The notes below the pieces were generated by a model. It was not told the origin of the DNA and ran no database searches. It saw nothing but the letters and a program-made list of their open reading frames with translations. The position numbers and the translations under genes were made by a program. This document shows, one piece after another, positions 10,894-23,285 of a stretch of 64,000 nt of DNA. How positions within the stretch are numbered: the first letter of the stretch is position 1; every line of letters starts with the position of its first letter. Source of the DNA: Leguminivora glycinivorella (lineage: Eukaryota; Arthropoda; Insecta; Lepidoptera; Tortricidae); contig NC_062978.1 in the NCBI RefSeq assembly GCF_023078275.1, positions 3,486,585-3,550,584 of the forward strand, given 5' to 3'.

Positions 10894-12117
10894 AATATAA
10901 CATAAGACATACCGACTACCATTGACAGAGCTCAGTGAGGTATCTTTAGAGTTGTAGGAGTGTTACGAAACCGTTCAAAAACCACCCTAGTTTTTGATCC
11001 TGTCTTCGTTAGGTTAAGATATTCATTTTTGTAATTAAAAATCAATTTTCAATTTTATACATTTAATAATAATAATTCATTTTAATTCTAATTCATTATC
11101 ATGCAACTTTTGACTATAGGCTACAGAGAATACTTACCATCAGACGGGCATTGACTCTGCATTAAAAAACAATCCATTTTATTATTGTCATTGACTTAAC
11201 ATATTCTCTTCGGACGTGGCTAAAGGGTGTCGAAAATGGCGCCAGCACACACAGTTTTCACAAATTTTTACCAATCATGTAGTCTCTGCGACGAATCGCG
11301 CGCGTTCTGCTATGGCAATGGAAAATTTTGGTGAAATTAAATTAATTGCCGTATCCTTAATTTTGAAATCTTTGACCATTGTACTTTTAAAATGGGTTTT
11401 GAATTCGAATCACTCGAGCAGCTGAATGGTTATTCAGGTCCTTCAATAATAAAATACCTTCGTAATGGCCTCGATACGTTTATGGGTCATTAGCAAACCC
11501 ATTTAAGAGGAAAGGGGACGATCGGTTCTCCATACAAATGTTGTCCTTATTTTCCTCCCTGGATATCAATATCAACTTATCCTAATTATTAAACGTTAAC
11601 GTTATGAAAATGTTTTAGTTCATTATTTACGATAATTCTGATTTTTTGCGATTTTTGGATTATAGTCAAAATTATGAGCAAAAACAGTTTTAATAAGGTG
11701 CACTGGCGGAATTTCGACTGGGGGGCAATTTCAACTAAGGGGGCGTCCAGCCGTCCATTAATCATATAGGTAAGTACTGTAATTGAAATATTGTGCGTAA
11801 AACATGGAAAAATCGATTACGTACCTACTTACTGAAACGCCCCCAAGTGAAATGGACCCGGCGCGGCGCACCTTGCCTATTTTTATTACCTTAATTTAAA
11901 TTACTTACAGCTACATTTTCATATCTGCGGCAAGCGTGATACTCTGCAGTCGGACCACCTCGCTTTATTGTGCTCAGATCACAATGCTGGAATGTACCCC
12001 TGATGTACCTTTTGTACCTCGTCGGAAATTACATGTAACTGTGTAGTTTGCCAGAAATATGTATTTAAAAGGGGTCCGGCTGCGGAGTAGTACTCCCCAG
12101 CCGGACCACGTCTGTAC
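10894..12117. other. Unassigned DNA with a short hairpin
   Basis: No gene recognised. GTCCGGCTG/CAGCCGGAC with GGAGTAGTACTCC inside forms a GC-rich hairpin at 12075-12107, immediately left of hAT-2a. A splice-acceptor-like TTACTTACAG occurs near 11910, but no supported exon follows. Confidence 0.35.
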
Positions 12118-14378
12118 TAGGGCTCTGGATATTCGTTACTACCCGCCGATCCGTGCGCCCGGCCCCTTAGCCCCGGCGGTGCTAAGCGTCCGAACTACCC
12201 GAACCCGCCGAAGTCCGTTCCCGTGTAGTGCCGTTCGCGCGTGTAGTGCCGAATCAGCGTTCGGGGCCGGACGGCCGGACGCACGGACTTCGGCACCGTT
12301 CGGGTATTGAACACACGAGGCGGCCGGCGGACCGATCGACTTATTGCCATGCCGGTTTGTATTTAAAATTTATATTAATTTAGCGAACGAATACGAATTG
12401 GTTTTATACATACTCATTTTATTTTGATCAATAACGTGTTAACTATATTTTTTTGTACTTGTTCCCGTTACGTTGTAGGCTACTCGTACAGATTAGATAA
12501 TATGGTGATATTCAATACAAATATTACAAACGTATTCCTATTCCTATAGGTCCATAATTCGCCAGGCACACTAGTCTACTGTTTTTTTTTTCAATAAAGT
12601 TGTTTAAGACAATTGCGAAAAGTAGAGTTTAATGGACTTTATTTGTCTCTAGGTTAACTAATAAAAGTCTAAACAGGGTATTGGTTTGTGTGAAAAATAC
12701 TATATTAGTTCTATTACTTGATTGTTTTATAATGTTCATGGTGCCTTACTATAGGGACCATACCACCTAATAGTATAGTTATATCTATGTCTCATAGTTG
12801 TAAAATAAATAAATAAATATTGGGGACATTACACAGATCGACTTAGCCCCAAACTAAGCAAAGCTTGTACTATGGGTGCTAAGCGACGATATACATACTT
12901 AAATAGATAAATACATAACTATGGAAACGGGTTATATCGCGTATCCTGAATTTACTATTCATCCCGACGTTTCGAACACTTTACAGCGTCCTTGGTCAAC
13001 GGGTGACACTCAGTTTCCACAGTTATATTTCATAAATATCTTTCAAATTAAGGAAATGTATTTGAACTATCGAGTTATTCGTTTTTATCTAAGAAGTTAG
13101 TAGAATTAACGTCGCATGAGAAGACAAAGGTAATAATAATGACTTGTGGGCGGCACAATAACCAATAACCGTGGTGATTTTTACTGATAATAATGACACT
13201 CAAACCTCACACCCGGCTTCCCTTTGACATGGACAAACCTTTTGTTTGAAAAGTTCTAGATGTAGCCGCGCTGTTTTACAAATACCTAGTTAAGAATGGT
13301 ATTTTTTTTTGTTATTTTGGAGGGAACCACTTTGAAGTGAATATGTATCCATAGTCCTGGTTCTTAACTTGAGCTAGTCGGATAGAGTGTGAAAAAAGCA
13401 TGAGACTGACATGTATATAGATAACTTACAAACACTTAACAGAAAAAAATAAAAGTACGCAGACGCCGAAGTGTCAATGTTCCCCCTCATTTTTATATCA
13501 TTATCTCCAGTTTTTTTTATATTGTCATGAAAACCGTGAAAGCTATAATCACGATATTTAGGAAAAGTATATTCTCCATAAAAATTTTCTACAATACTGT
13601 CTTTTAAGGTATATAGCTTTAACTCATCATTTTCAAAATAATGCCTTAAGTCCCCCGCATAATATTTGTGTTTAACTACTAGTGGGATGAGTAGGGGTAG
13701 CACTACCGACTGTTAGTAATATACTTAAAATGGAAATACTGTAGAGAATTTCATGGTACTTCTCCTAGGCATATTTCTGGTAAGTACCTACTCGTAATAT
13801 TTACTTATCAAAACCTTTAATAGTTTTCGTGAAAAATTTAAAACGCTAAAAATGGGATATAATAGTGGGGGGAAGAGATTGACTCCTCGGCGTGTTTCTA
13901 CTTCTATTTATTCTTATGAACGTCAAAGCTATGTGCATACCAAGTTTCATGCTTTCTGACATCATAATAATTTAGGCCACTGAAAACGCGTGCCCTGTAT
14001 AATAATACCTAAAATGTAAAACATGGAAAAAAATCGAGTAGTTAAAATTTGTCCCCCAGTCACAATTGCTCCGCTGTCCCTTTCTCGTTTTAGTTATAAA
14101 GGTTTTTATCATTTTTGGTTCTTTAAACTGATTTTCATATTCGCTTGAACCAAGAACGCGAACGATCATCAAGCATCACTATATACGTCGAGAACGGATC
14201 GGACCCGCGGGTTTTTAGAGTCCGTCGATCCGGACACACGGACTACACGGGTACCCGGACTTTAATTACACGGTCCCTAATTACCCGTTCCAAACGGGCC
14301 AGAAATCCGGATTCGTGTAACACGGGAACGGATACCCGGCAACGGGTACACGAAACACGGACGCGACCGGGAGCCCTA
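12118..14378 (+). mobile_element. hAT-2, copy a (2,261 bp)
   Basis: The ends are TAGGGCTCTGGATATTCG and CGGGAGCCCTA, flanked by a perfect 8-bp duplication GTCTGTAC (12110-12117 and 14379-14386). Subterminal regions are GC-rich with repeated CCGAAGTCCG, GTGTAGTGCC and ACACGG words. No transposase was recognised. The interior holds a SINE-like segment (about 12821-12930) and, on the minus strand, an open stretch of about 110 codons (13374-13712) of unknown origin that lacks an ATG start. The same stretch is open in copy b. Confidence 0.85.
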
Positions 14379-14386
14379 GTCTGTAC

Positions 14387-15519
14387 CCGCTGATATCGCT
14401 GACTTCAAGATATAATTTAAATATCACATGACTGTACCTGTTATGTAGCTTTGAATAAGTTGTTTATTTCTATTAAAAGTTGTCCTATGAATTATTGAGT
14501 ATCACGCCTGCAGCAAATATAATAAAAATGTATGAAAACGTTTCAAATGGTTAGTACCCCAGGAGGAAAAAGAGGTCAGCGTTTGTATGAGGTGACGATT
14601 TTACACGGGTCGTCCCCTTCCGTCTTAATGTGTTTGAACCGTAACATTTTACTTGGGATTTTTTAATGCTAATTTCCTTGTTACCATGCATTGTTTTAAA
14701 AGAAAAGTATAATACATAACACTGATGAAATTTTGTTGATACTTTATTTCATTTTCCACTTTTTATTCATTCTTAACATTACGATTTACTTCAAAGAAAA
14801 TAAAACATCTGAGAAAAATAGTATATTATGCTCACCTTGGCCAATAAATAAGAAAACCTCAGATCACATGTTTGTTAAAATTACATATGAACTAGACATT
14901 TCTTACTTGACTGAAATAGGTAGGTATGTAATCTACTATGTATAACGTCACTTACCAGGGTGACTTTTCTTGCCCATTTTCGTGCTTACAAATAGGCTAA
15001 ATTCTAATTTAAATTAATTCCGGATTATAAATGTATAAATTTATATAAGTATTTTAAAATGAAAAGAAAAATGGAAAATTCACACCTCCGACAGGACTCG
15101 AACCTGCGACCTCTGGCTTGCCGGAGATGTGAATTTTTTCAATTTTTCCTTTAATTTAAAAATATGTAATATCGCTCGCAGACCTTAAAAAACAAATTTT
15201 GTGAAATTTTTCATTGGTGAATGCCAGTTCGCTCAGGATTGCAAAAATGCTAAGAAAATTTAATGAAAGCGTGGACACCCCAGTTTTGTACATGTCGGGT
15301 GCAACGCATTTGCATGCTTTGAATATCAATTATAAAGAGAACTAGTTACATACTCAGGTGCAAAAATAAATGACATCCAAAATATATTCATGCAGCTTTG
15401 CATCTTTCTGTAGGTACGTATATCTTGTATTTCTGTTTACCAGCATTTTGAGACAGCTCATGAACACTAGAGATTGTAGAGTAGAATCTTCTCCATTAGC
15501 GATTTTTTTTTTATATAAT
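14387..15519. other. Unassigned DNA between the hAT-2 copies, with a tRNA-like fragment
   Basis: Mostly AT-rich. At about 15070-15140 AAAATTCACACCTCCG and its near complement bracket a minus-strand tRNA-like B-box (GGTTCGAGTCC), suggesting a SINE remnant. Nothing else was identified. Confidence 0.4.
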
Positions 15520-18065
15520 TTAAAAATTGTCGATGTGGCTCGGAAAGCGGCCAAGCTAAAGTGGGACTGGGCTGGACACGTCTGCCGCATGCCGAGTGAG
15601 CTGTGGGCTAAGATTGCCACAGAGTGGCAACTAGGGCTCCCGGTCGCGTCCGTGTTTCGTGTACCCGTTGCCGGGTATCCATTCCCGTGTTACACGAATC
15701 CGGATTTCTGGCCCGTTTGGAACGGGTAATTAGGGACCGTGTAATTAAAGTCCGGGTACCCGTGTAGTCCGTGTGTCCGGATCGACGGACTCTAAAAACC
15801 CGCGGGTCCGATCCGTTCTCGACGTATATAGTGATGCTTGATGATCGTTCGCGTTCTTGGTTCAAGCGAATATGAAAATCAGTTTAAAGAACCAAAAATG
15901 ATAAAACCTTTATAACTAAAACGAGAAAGGGACAGCGGAGCAATTGTGACTGGGGGACAAATTTTAACTACTCGATTTTTTTCCATGTTTTACATTTTAG
16001 GTATTATTATACAGGGCACGCGTTTTCAGTGGCCTAAATTATTATGATGTCAGAAAGCATGAAACTTGGTATGCACATAGCTTTGACGTTCATAAGAATA
16101 AATAGAAGTAGAAACACGCCGAGGAGTCAATCTCTTCCCCCCACTATTATATCCCATTTTTAGCGTTTTAAATTTTTCACGAAAACTATTAAAGGTTTTG
16201 ATAAGTAAATATTACGAGTAGGTACTTACCAGAAATATGCCTAGGAGAAGTACCATGAAATTCTCTACAGTATTTCCATTTTAAGTATATTACTAACAGT
16301 CGGTAGTGCTACCCCTACTCATCCCACTAGTAGTTAAACACAAATATTATGCGGGGGACTTAAGGCATTATTTTGAAAATGATGAGTTAAAGCTATATAC
16401 CTTAAAAGACAGTATTGTAGAAAATTTTTATGGAGAATATACTTTTCCTAAATATCGTGATTATAGCTTTCACGGTTTTCATGACAATATAAAAAAAACT
16501 GGAGATAATGATATAAAAATGAGGGGGAACATTGACACTTCGGCGTCTGCGTACTTTTATTTTTTTCTGTTAAGTGTTTGTAAGTTATCTATATACATGT
16601 CAGTCTCATGCTTTTTTCACACTCTATCCGACTAGCTCAAGTTAAGAACCAGGACTATGGATACATATTCACTTCAAAGTGGTTCCCTCCAAAATAACAA
16701 AAAAAAATACCATTCTTAACTAGGTATTTGTAAAACAGCGCGGCTACATCTAGAACTTTTCAAACAAAAGGTTTGTCCATGTCAAAGGGAAGCCGGGTGT
16801 GAGGTTTGAGTGTCATTATTATCAGTAAAAATCACCACGGTTATTGGTTATTGTGCCGCCCACAAGTCATTATTATTACCTTTGTCTTCTCATGCGACGT
16901 TAATTCTACTAACTTCTTAGATAAAAACGAATAACTCGATAGTTCAAATACATTTCCTTAATTTGAAAGATATTTATGAAATATAACTGTGGAAACAAAC
17001 TGAGTGTCACCCGTTGACCAAGGACGCTGTAAAGTGTTCGAAACGTCGGGATGAATAGTAAATTCAGGATACGCGATATAACCCGTTTCCATAGTTATGT
17101 ATTTATCTATTTAAGTATGTATATCGTCGCTTAGCACCCATAGTACAAGCTTTGCTTAGTTTGGGGCTAAGTCGATCTGTGTAATGTCCCCAATATTTAT
17201 TTATTTATTTTACAACTATGAGACATAGATATAACTATACTATTAGGTGGTATGGTCCCTATAGTAAGGCACCATGAACATTATAAAACAATCAAGTAAT
17301 AGAACTAATATAGTATTTTTCACACAAACCAATACCCTGTTTAGACTTTTATTAGTTAACCTAGAGACAAATAAAGTCCATTAAACTCTACTTTTCGCAA
17401 TTGTCTTAAACAACTTTATTGAAAAAAAAAACAGTAGACTAGTGTGCCTGGCGAATTATGGACCTATAGGAATAGGAATACGTTTGTAATATTTGTATTG
17501 AATATCACCATATTATCTAATCTGTACGAGTAGCCTACAACGTAACGGGAACAAGTACAAAAAAATATAGTTAACACGTTATTGATCAAAATAAAATGAG
17601 TATGTATAAAACCAATTCGTATTCGTTCGCTAAATTAATATAAATTTTAAATACAAACCGGCATGGCAATAAGTCGATCGGTCCGCCGGCCGCCTCGTGT
17701 GTTCAATACCCGAACGGTGCCGAAGTCCGTGCGTCCGGCCGTCCGGCCCCGAACGCTGATTCGGCACTACACGCGCGAACGGCACTACACGGGAACGGAC
17801 TTCGGCGGGTTCGGGTAGTTCGGACGCTTAGCACCGCCGGGGCTAAGGGGCCGGGCGCACGGATCGGCGGGTAGTAACGAATATCCAGAGCCCTAGTGGC
17901 AACCCGGCCTAACGCGAGGATCCGCCAGACCCCGCCGGCGATGGCGGGACGACTTGGATTGATTCCTTAATAACTGGCCCGAAACTGCCCGACATCGGGA
18001 AGATTGAAAAAAGAGGGAGGAGGCCTTTGTCCAGCAGTGGGACACAACAGGCTCCTAATAAATAA
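15520..18065 (+). pseudogene. LINE (RTE-like) C-terminal remnant split by hAT-2b
   Basis: The piece 15520-15631 encodes KLKWDWAGHVCRMPSELWAK, a WAGH-type motif found near the C-terminus of RTE-like LINE proteins. The sequence resumes at 17904 with PRRRWRDDLD followed by a stop and ends in an (A)-rich tail near 18065. Ignoring the 2,264-bp hAT insertion and one copy of its duplication, the frame runs on directly across the junction, so the LINE fragment was there first. It is decayed, with an in-frame stop after the DDLD motif. The clade is inferred from motif memory only. Confidence 0.6.
15632..17895 (-). mobile_element. hAT-2, copy b (2,264 bp, inverted)
   Basis: It starts TAGGGCTCCCGGTCGCG and ends CCAGAGCCCTA. 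The 8-bp duplication GTGGCAAC is at 15624-15631 and 17896-17903. It is the reverse complement of copy a with few differences: a 4-nt GTTT length difference (near 13012 versus 16997), a C/T substitution (14329 versus 15681), and evidently at least one more small indel. The shared open stretch is at 16297-16635 on the plus strand. Confidence 0.85.
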
Positions 18066-18082
18066 AAATATTTTTTTTATAT

Positions 18083-18309
18083 TGACACAGATTGACTGAG
18101 TCCCACGTCCCACGTAAGCTCAAGAAGGCTTGTGTTGTGGGTACTCAGACAACGATATTCATAATATACAAATACTTATATACATATAAAACATCCATGA
18201 CTCAGGAACAAATATCTGTGCTCATCACACAAATAAATGACCTTGCCGGGATTCGAACCCGGGACCGCGGCGTAGCAGGCAGGGTCACTATACGCTAAGC
18301 CAGACCGGT
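18083..18309 (-). repeat. tRNA-derived SINE, copy 1
   Basis: Read on the minus strand it begins with a tRNA-like head: an A-box-like TGGCTTAGCGTATAGTG and a B-box GGTTCGAATCC, the pol III promoter elements. A body with CAACACAAGCCTTCTTGAGC and a GTGGGACTCAGTCAATC end follows. Further copies: 54103-54365 (plus) and 56060-56303 (minus), with body-only or variant forms at 9770, 12821, 17098 and 63036. Confidence 0.75.
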
Positions 18310-18443
18310 AGTCAATTTTATGGATTGACACACCTAGAAGTCCCTTGGCGTGAGCTACCACTGAGATGGTTTTTGACAAGTAAAGTGGGCGAATGAGATA
18401 ATGCTATATATTTCAAAGGGCCATCACGATTCAACCCTGACTA

Positions 18444-18559
18444 CGGGCCGATTTTTGAGTCTCACGCGTTCGAATTCAGAAAATTGTCACTGAAAATAAT
18501 AGGCAAGACACCGTTTTCAATCGGTGTTTTAGTGAAAGTGAGATTCAAAAATCGGCCCC
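18444..18559. mobile_element. Short MITE with GGGCCGATTTTTGA ends
   Basis: GGGCCGATTTTTGAGTCTCA at the left and TGAGATTCAAAAATCGGCCC at the right are inverted, 116 bp overall. An inner ACACCGTTTTCAATCGGTGT hairpin is present. Confidence 0.65.
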
Positions 18560-19255
18560 CTGGTATCAAACTTCGGTTTTGTAGGAAGTGTTTGTTCTGT
18601 CCGTAAGTGCTAAAATTGTTTATTCAAAGATAATCGATTTGATAATCATAAATATACACAAATAATATCATTTGTGAAAAGAGGCGAACACGGACAGTGG
18701 CTTATTTTACCACAGTGACATTGACACTGAACACTGACAATTCTGTGACTATTTCTGGGTTTATAAGTACCTAACATTGTTACTCAGCGTCAATATTTCC
18801 TTGTTTAATGAATAAACGGCGAAGTGTCAAAATCGGGTGACAATTTTAACTGTTGTCAAATAGGGCACAGCAAAATATAAAATCGTGACCGTTTCGTTAA
18901 TCACACATGATTAATAAGTACTTATTTACACTATTCATACACCTGTGTATTAAAATAATGCAGAATAAACTAGAACATGGACACCCTACACGGTTGTAAT
19001 TACATTCGCGCGACTCGCATACCGATAAACCGCAATGGACAAAAATTAACACCGTTTCATGAATGCGTCAACGCCACGCCGGAATATTATTCCAACTCCG
19101 CTGTATTTTGTTTCAATGTCGGGATTTTGCCATTTAATAATGTACAATGCCGACTAATGTTTTATTATGCAACTGCTGAAATCTGTCGTCAGGAAATGCC
19201 AATGATTATCAGTGTTCATTTTCATTGACATTTTCAATAGGTGCTTTATGTAGTA
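18560..19255. other. Unassigned DNA
   Basis: No gene, repeat family or strong structure was recognised in this AT-rich stretch. Confidence 0.4.
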
Positions 19256-19429
19256 CTAGCTTTTGCCCGCGGCTTCCTCGTGTTAGAAAGAGACAAAAAG
19301 TAGCCTATATCACTCTCCATCCCTTCAACTATCTTCACTTAAAAAATCACGTGAATTCGTCGCTCCGTTTTGCCGTGAAAGACGAACAAACAGACACACA
19401 CACTTTCCCATTTATAATATTAGTATGGA
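19256..19429 (-). mobile_element. Helitron-like element, copy 2
   Basis: Reverse orientation: CTAGCTTTTGCCCGCGGCTT at the low end, ATTTATAATATTAGTATGGA at the high end, with an A/T insertion site. Shorter than copies 1 and 3. Confidence 0.65.
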
Positions 19430-19518
19430 TTTCGTCAGGAATACACATTATTAAATCTGAATGTCATACTGGTTCATAAAGCCTGACCATATATATATAT
19501 ATATAATTTTTTTATATA

Positions 19519-19865
19519 CAGAGTGGGGCCTATAACAAAGGCGAAGAATTGAACTCTAGGCTATTCTCCTTATACTGATCAACATTTGTTCAGTGACTTT
19601 TAAAAATAACTTGTATTTTGATTTTTATCAGCCTTGAAAGTTTTTTCTAAGAGGTAATGTATTGCAAATTCTGTTAATTCTGAAGTGTGACAGACAACGT
19701 CAATGACAACAATAATGGCGTACATTGAAGCTAATATTTATTTTGTATGAAAAATTAAAAAATTAAAGACATCATAATTTTTAAAAGTCACTGAACAAAT
19801 GTTGATGAGTATAAGGAGAATAGCCTACAGTTCAATTCTTCGCCTTTGTTACAGGCCCCACTCTG
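19519..19865. mobile_element. TA-flanked MITE with about 90-bp arms
   Basis: CAGAGTGGGGCCTATAACAA (19519) and its near complement ending at 19865 extend for about 90 bp per arm, with TA on each side (19517-19518, 19866-19867). This is the architecture of a Tc1/mariner-type MITE. An (AT)n tract lies just left of it. Confidence 0.7.
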
Positions 19866-20349
19866 TATATGATACGATATATGACTACGCGTAATCGCCA
19901 TGTTGTGGAATTTCATTATAATATATCAACTATTTTCTTCATATGTACTATGGTTCGTTCTCAAAAAAGTGGCACCGTCAGGGTAAAGTGAATGAAAAAA
20001 ATGAAAATGGTTTTTTGTACCTTTTTGGATTTAAATATGTTTTTGAGTGCATCAATGATACGGAATTTGCAGGAGGGAACGAAATAGTCGTAAAAACGTA
20101 GAACTTATAGCGAGTTGAAATTTTAGACATACAGGAGAAAGTGAATATACAGGGTAGCAGGGAAAACGTGGCAGGATAAAGATAGTTTGAATAAAAAAAC
20201 AAGTTTACCACTAATAATTCAACGTATATCGACTATTATGATTTCGTTAGGATTAAATTTTTTTTCTTTAAGTAGAAACAAAAGCAAAAAAAAGTATTTT
20301 TTTAAACAATATCCATTATTTTTTATTCAAAACAGTTGAAGTGTACAGT

Positions 20350-20475
20350 AAGTGATATCTGATTATTATTTTCAGTCACGATGCCTGCAGTGTTTGACTG
20401 GTAGAGAATGCCTTAAGGCATTATGTACACCATTTTGTACTTTTTATGTGCAATAAAGAATAAATAAATAAGTAC
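20350..20475 (+). repeat. LINE 3' end with (TAAA)n tail
   Basis: ACTGGTAGAGAATGCCTTAAGG, TTTTGTACTTTTTATGTGCAA and an AATAAAGAATAAATAAATAA tail look like a retroposed LINE 3' untranslated end. Confidence 0.5.
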
Positions 20476-20559
20476 CTACAATCACAGTCTTGTAAAACAA
20501 CAAAGCACATATCATGATGAAATTCACAATGTGAGTTGTACTTGTGCATGTAATGCCTG

Positions 20560-21960
20560 CAATGGCTGCCCCAGTGGAAGAGTTGGTTCATCTCCTTGAT
20601 GTCTCCTTGGTAACATATGTCGAGATAATGAGGTCAGTATTTAAAATGAGGGCCACTCTAGGGCCGGACGGTGTGCCTTGGCTCTTTAAACATCTTGGAA
20701 GTAGATTACGTGGCCACATTGACGACTGCCTCCGAGAGGGTATAAATTCTCGTTGGAAGGTGGGCAGACTGTGCCTTTCGAAAAAAGGGTAGTACAGCTG
20801 ACTGTCCCTTAGGATACCGTCCCATTGCCCTCCTAGATGAAACTGGCACGATGTTGAGCGCATCATCGTAAGTCTCATCTATTGCTGTGCACGCATTTTG
20901 AAAGACACGTGCCCAAACATCAGAGATCGGGTTCTGGGAGGAGCGATAGACGCAATTAATGCGCTGCATAAATACAGCGGTCTGGTAGCAGAGAAAAGGC
21001 AGGGAGCTATCGCAGTATCTCTTGACATTGCCAATTACTTCGGCTTTCTTCCTTATGTGGTAATAAAATAGGCGCATTGCTTCCACGATGCGCCTTTCTA
21101 TTTGAAGATCATCATTCACCATCATTCATCATTCACCTTGCAGATAGAGTACTGCTCAATGAATCAGGAGGAAGATGCCTAGAAAGACGAATGGAGTGTG
21201 GTGTTCCTACCGGCTGCGCCATATAAACGTAGGGACAGGTCAATGAGACTACGTGCTCAAATCAAGACTGACTTCTTTATTCTTCTTCTTACCCACATGC
21301 ATATTCATAATAATCATAACCTACCCACAGTTTTCCACAGGGGTCGGTACTGGGCGCCTGCTCTGGAGCATTGGCTTTGACTTGGCTATCAGAGTAGTCC
21401 AACTTCTCCGCATCATCGCCATTTGTTATGCCGATGACACAATAGTAGCCGTGAGGGGAAGAAAGTACCAGGATAATAAGGAGAGCCACAGTGGCAACTG
21501 AGCTCACAGTTAGGCGCATAAATTTTTTTGGGCTTGCGGTGTTACTTGCCACGACCGATGACGTGGTTTTCGAAGGAAAGGTTGGCTTCTGCCCGAAGAA
21601 AGTGATTGCTGCCGACCTAGCCAAAATGATAATCGTTGACGCTATACGCCGATCGAAATGCAATCTGGTTCTGTAATGCCTATATGCAAGAGCGATAGGG
21701 ATGTTGCCATGCCTATTGGCGGTGAGGCGGTCCCTCTTACGCCCCAAATTAAGTACTTGGGCTTAAATTCAAACCAAAACTGGTACTCCGAGGAACATTT
21801 TATCAAATTGGTTCCTAGCCTCGTCGGGACTGCTTCGGCGCTGAGCAGACTATTGCCCAATATCGAAGGACCCAATGCCCCATATCGGCGCTTATATGCG
21901 AACGTCATCCGCAGCGTGTATACAAAATTTCAGCTCAGTCGGTTGAATATTTCTGCTTCA
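20560..21960 (+). pseudogene. Decayed R1-type LINE reverse transcriptase
   Basis: Fragments in shifting frames match a non-LTR reverse transcriptase in order. GPDGVPWLFKHLG, WKVGRLCLSKKG and YRPIALLDETG (20650-20850) are followed by a QGS motif with ICYADDTIVAVRG (about 21335-21460, the YADD active site), then a thumb segment with QIKYLGLN and SALSRLLPNIEGPNAPYRRL (21745-21895). Frameshifts, stops and insertions break it. One insert at about 21615-21700 resembles the GATCGAAACGCAGTCTGG-type MITE seen at 43550-43690. The motif wording resembles R1-clade elements of Lepidoptera. Confidence 0.65.
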
Positions 21961-23037
21961 AATTGGGTTGCAAGATTTGACCTCAACATACATACAAACA
22001 TACATACATACATACATTGCAAGTTAGTAAAAACCATGTCAAAATAGCTTTTTTTTACTTGTATTTCTTTATCCTGTCAACAGTCACTTTACCCTGCAGA
22101 GTGATGGCAGGATTAAGTTACACAGGGTGTAGTGAAAATCCGATTAACTAGATATTATCTCCGAAACTGTTGATAATACAACTGTCATAATTTTAATATA
22201 CATAGTTATACTTCAATACAACATTAAAATGTTATTGGTAAAAAAACTGCCGTATTAATATTTTAAAATAATCATGCCAGAATAAAGTGGACATACCTGT
22301 TACAAACTCCGAACGTCACATTTTGAAAACTTCTAACCACAAGACCGCAGCACCTCACACACAAACCTTTACACCGGCGGCTAGAACCATACTGGCTACG
22401 TGTTTTACGTATATTAGGGCCTCAATAAGACTTTCTGTGTGTGAGTGAGGTGCAATACCGCGGACGCACAGGATATGGAGAAAATATCGCTGGACAAACT
22501 TTGAAGGTGAAAATTAGTGTTCAAAAGTAATCGAAACATCCCGTGCAACGTATATTTAAGAATATAGTAGTCTATTCTCTACAAAAAACGATATTTTATT
22601 ATCATAAAACTGCAATTTAATAATCTATAGAGCGAAAACTTGAGCAGTGTCGCGTTGTGACAAGGCAGGGTACAGTAGAAAACGGTCTTCTTTATTTTTT
22701 TTTTACAAAAGTATTATATTTATAGAAAAAATATGTGTTGGCCTCGATGTGTCACGTTAATGCCTACTTATGAAAATTTTAATTATATGTGAAAATTATA
22801 TATTTCGCATACTTTCTATTCAAAAACGTGATGGCAGGGTACGATGCCACTATTTTGAGAATTACCCCTATACTGAACTATCACCGCATACATCAGAATA
22901 ACAGTGCCCTCTTGACGAAAGTCATATATTTCTAGTCAGATTTTAAATACATGAAATGCGTGGGTAAAATTATTCGGCTCCCTCATGAGCACCGTGTATA
23001 CAATGTAAGTCCCGTAATACTTACTTAAAACGAATTC
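21960..23037. other. Unassigned DNA with short tandem repeat
   Basis: A (CATA)n tract lies at about 21986-22016. A weak inverted pair (CACCTCACACACA... / TGTGTGTGAGTGAGGTG, about 22349-22455) is visible. GGCAGGGTA-like words recur at 22666 and 22833. No gene. Confidence 0.35.
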
Positions 23038-23229
23038 GTGAACGAGTTTGTGTCGCGAGTGCCGCGGCCGCTGCAGGACACCATCGCGAGCGCAGACTTC
23101 TGGCCGAAGGGCGTCGTGTTTCGGCGGTTTCGGGGCAACCTGCCGAACTCTACGCCGTGTCAGACGACGCAACGGAGCCACGCTGTTACGTCGTCGCCTA
23201 AATATAATATTGTTTTTTTTTTGGTCTGA
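23038..23229 (+). pseudogene. Possible retrotransposon ORF1/gag remnant
   Basis: A short GC-richer open stretch encodes RVPRPLQDTIASADFWPKG followed by VVFRRFRG. The pattern FWPKG-V-RRFRG reminds me of C-termini of retroelement ORF1 proteins, but I cannot name the family. Its base composition differs from its AT-rich surroundings. No start context or splice sites support a host exon. Confidence 0.3.
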
Positions 23230-23285
23230 TTTTAATCCGTTTTTTACTATTTATGTGCTATTCGTATTGTTTTTATTTTTTAGTT

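Noticed and set aside
12059..12310. GC-rich open frame at the hAT-2 left end
   Set aside because: It crosses the hAT border and consists of the subterminal repeats.
14145..14393. Arg/Thr-rich open frame (also 15608-15865)
   Set aside because: Made of hAT-2 terminal repeat words and runs out of the element.
18240..18300. tRNA gene
   Set aside because: Has A and B boxes but no pairing acceptor stem, and the same sequence recurs at 54103 and 56250 with a shared non-tRNA body, so it is a SINE. The same reasoning applies to 45390 and 47400.
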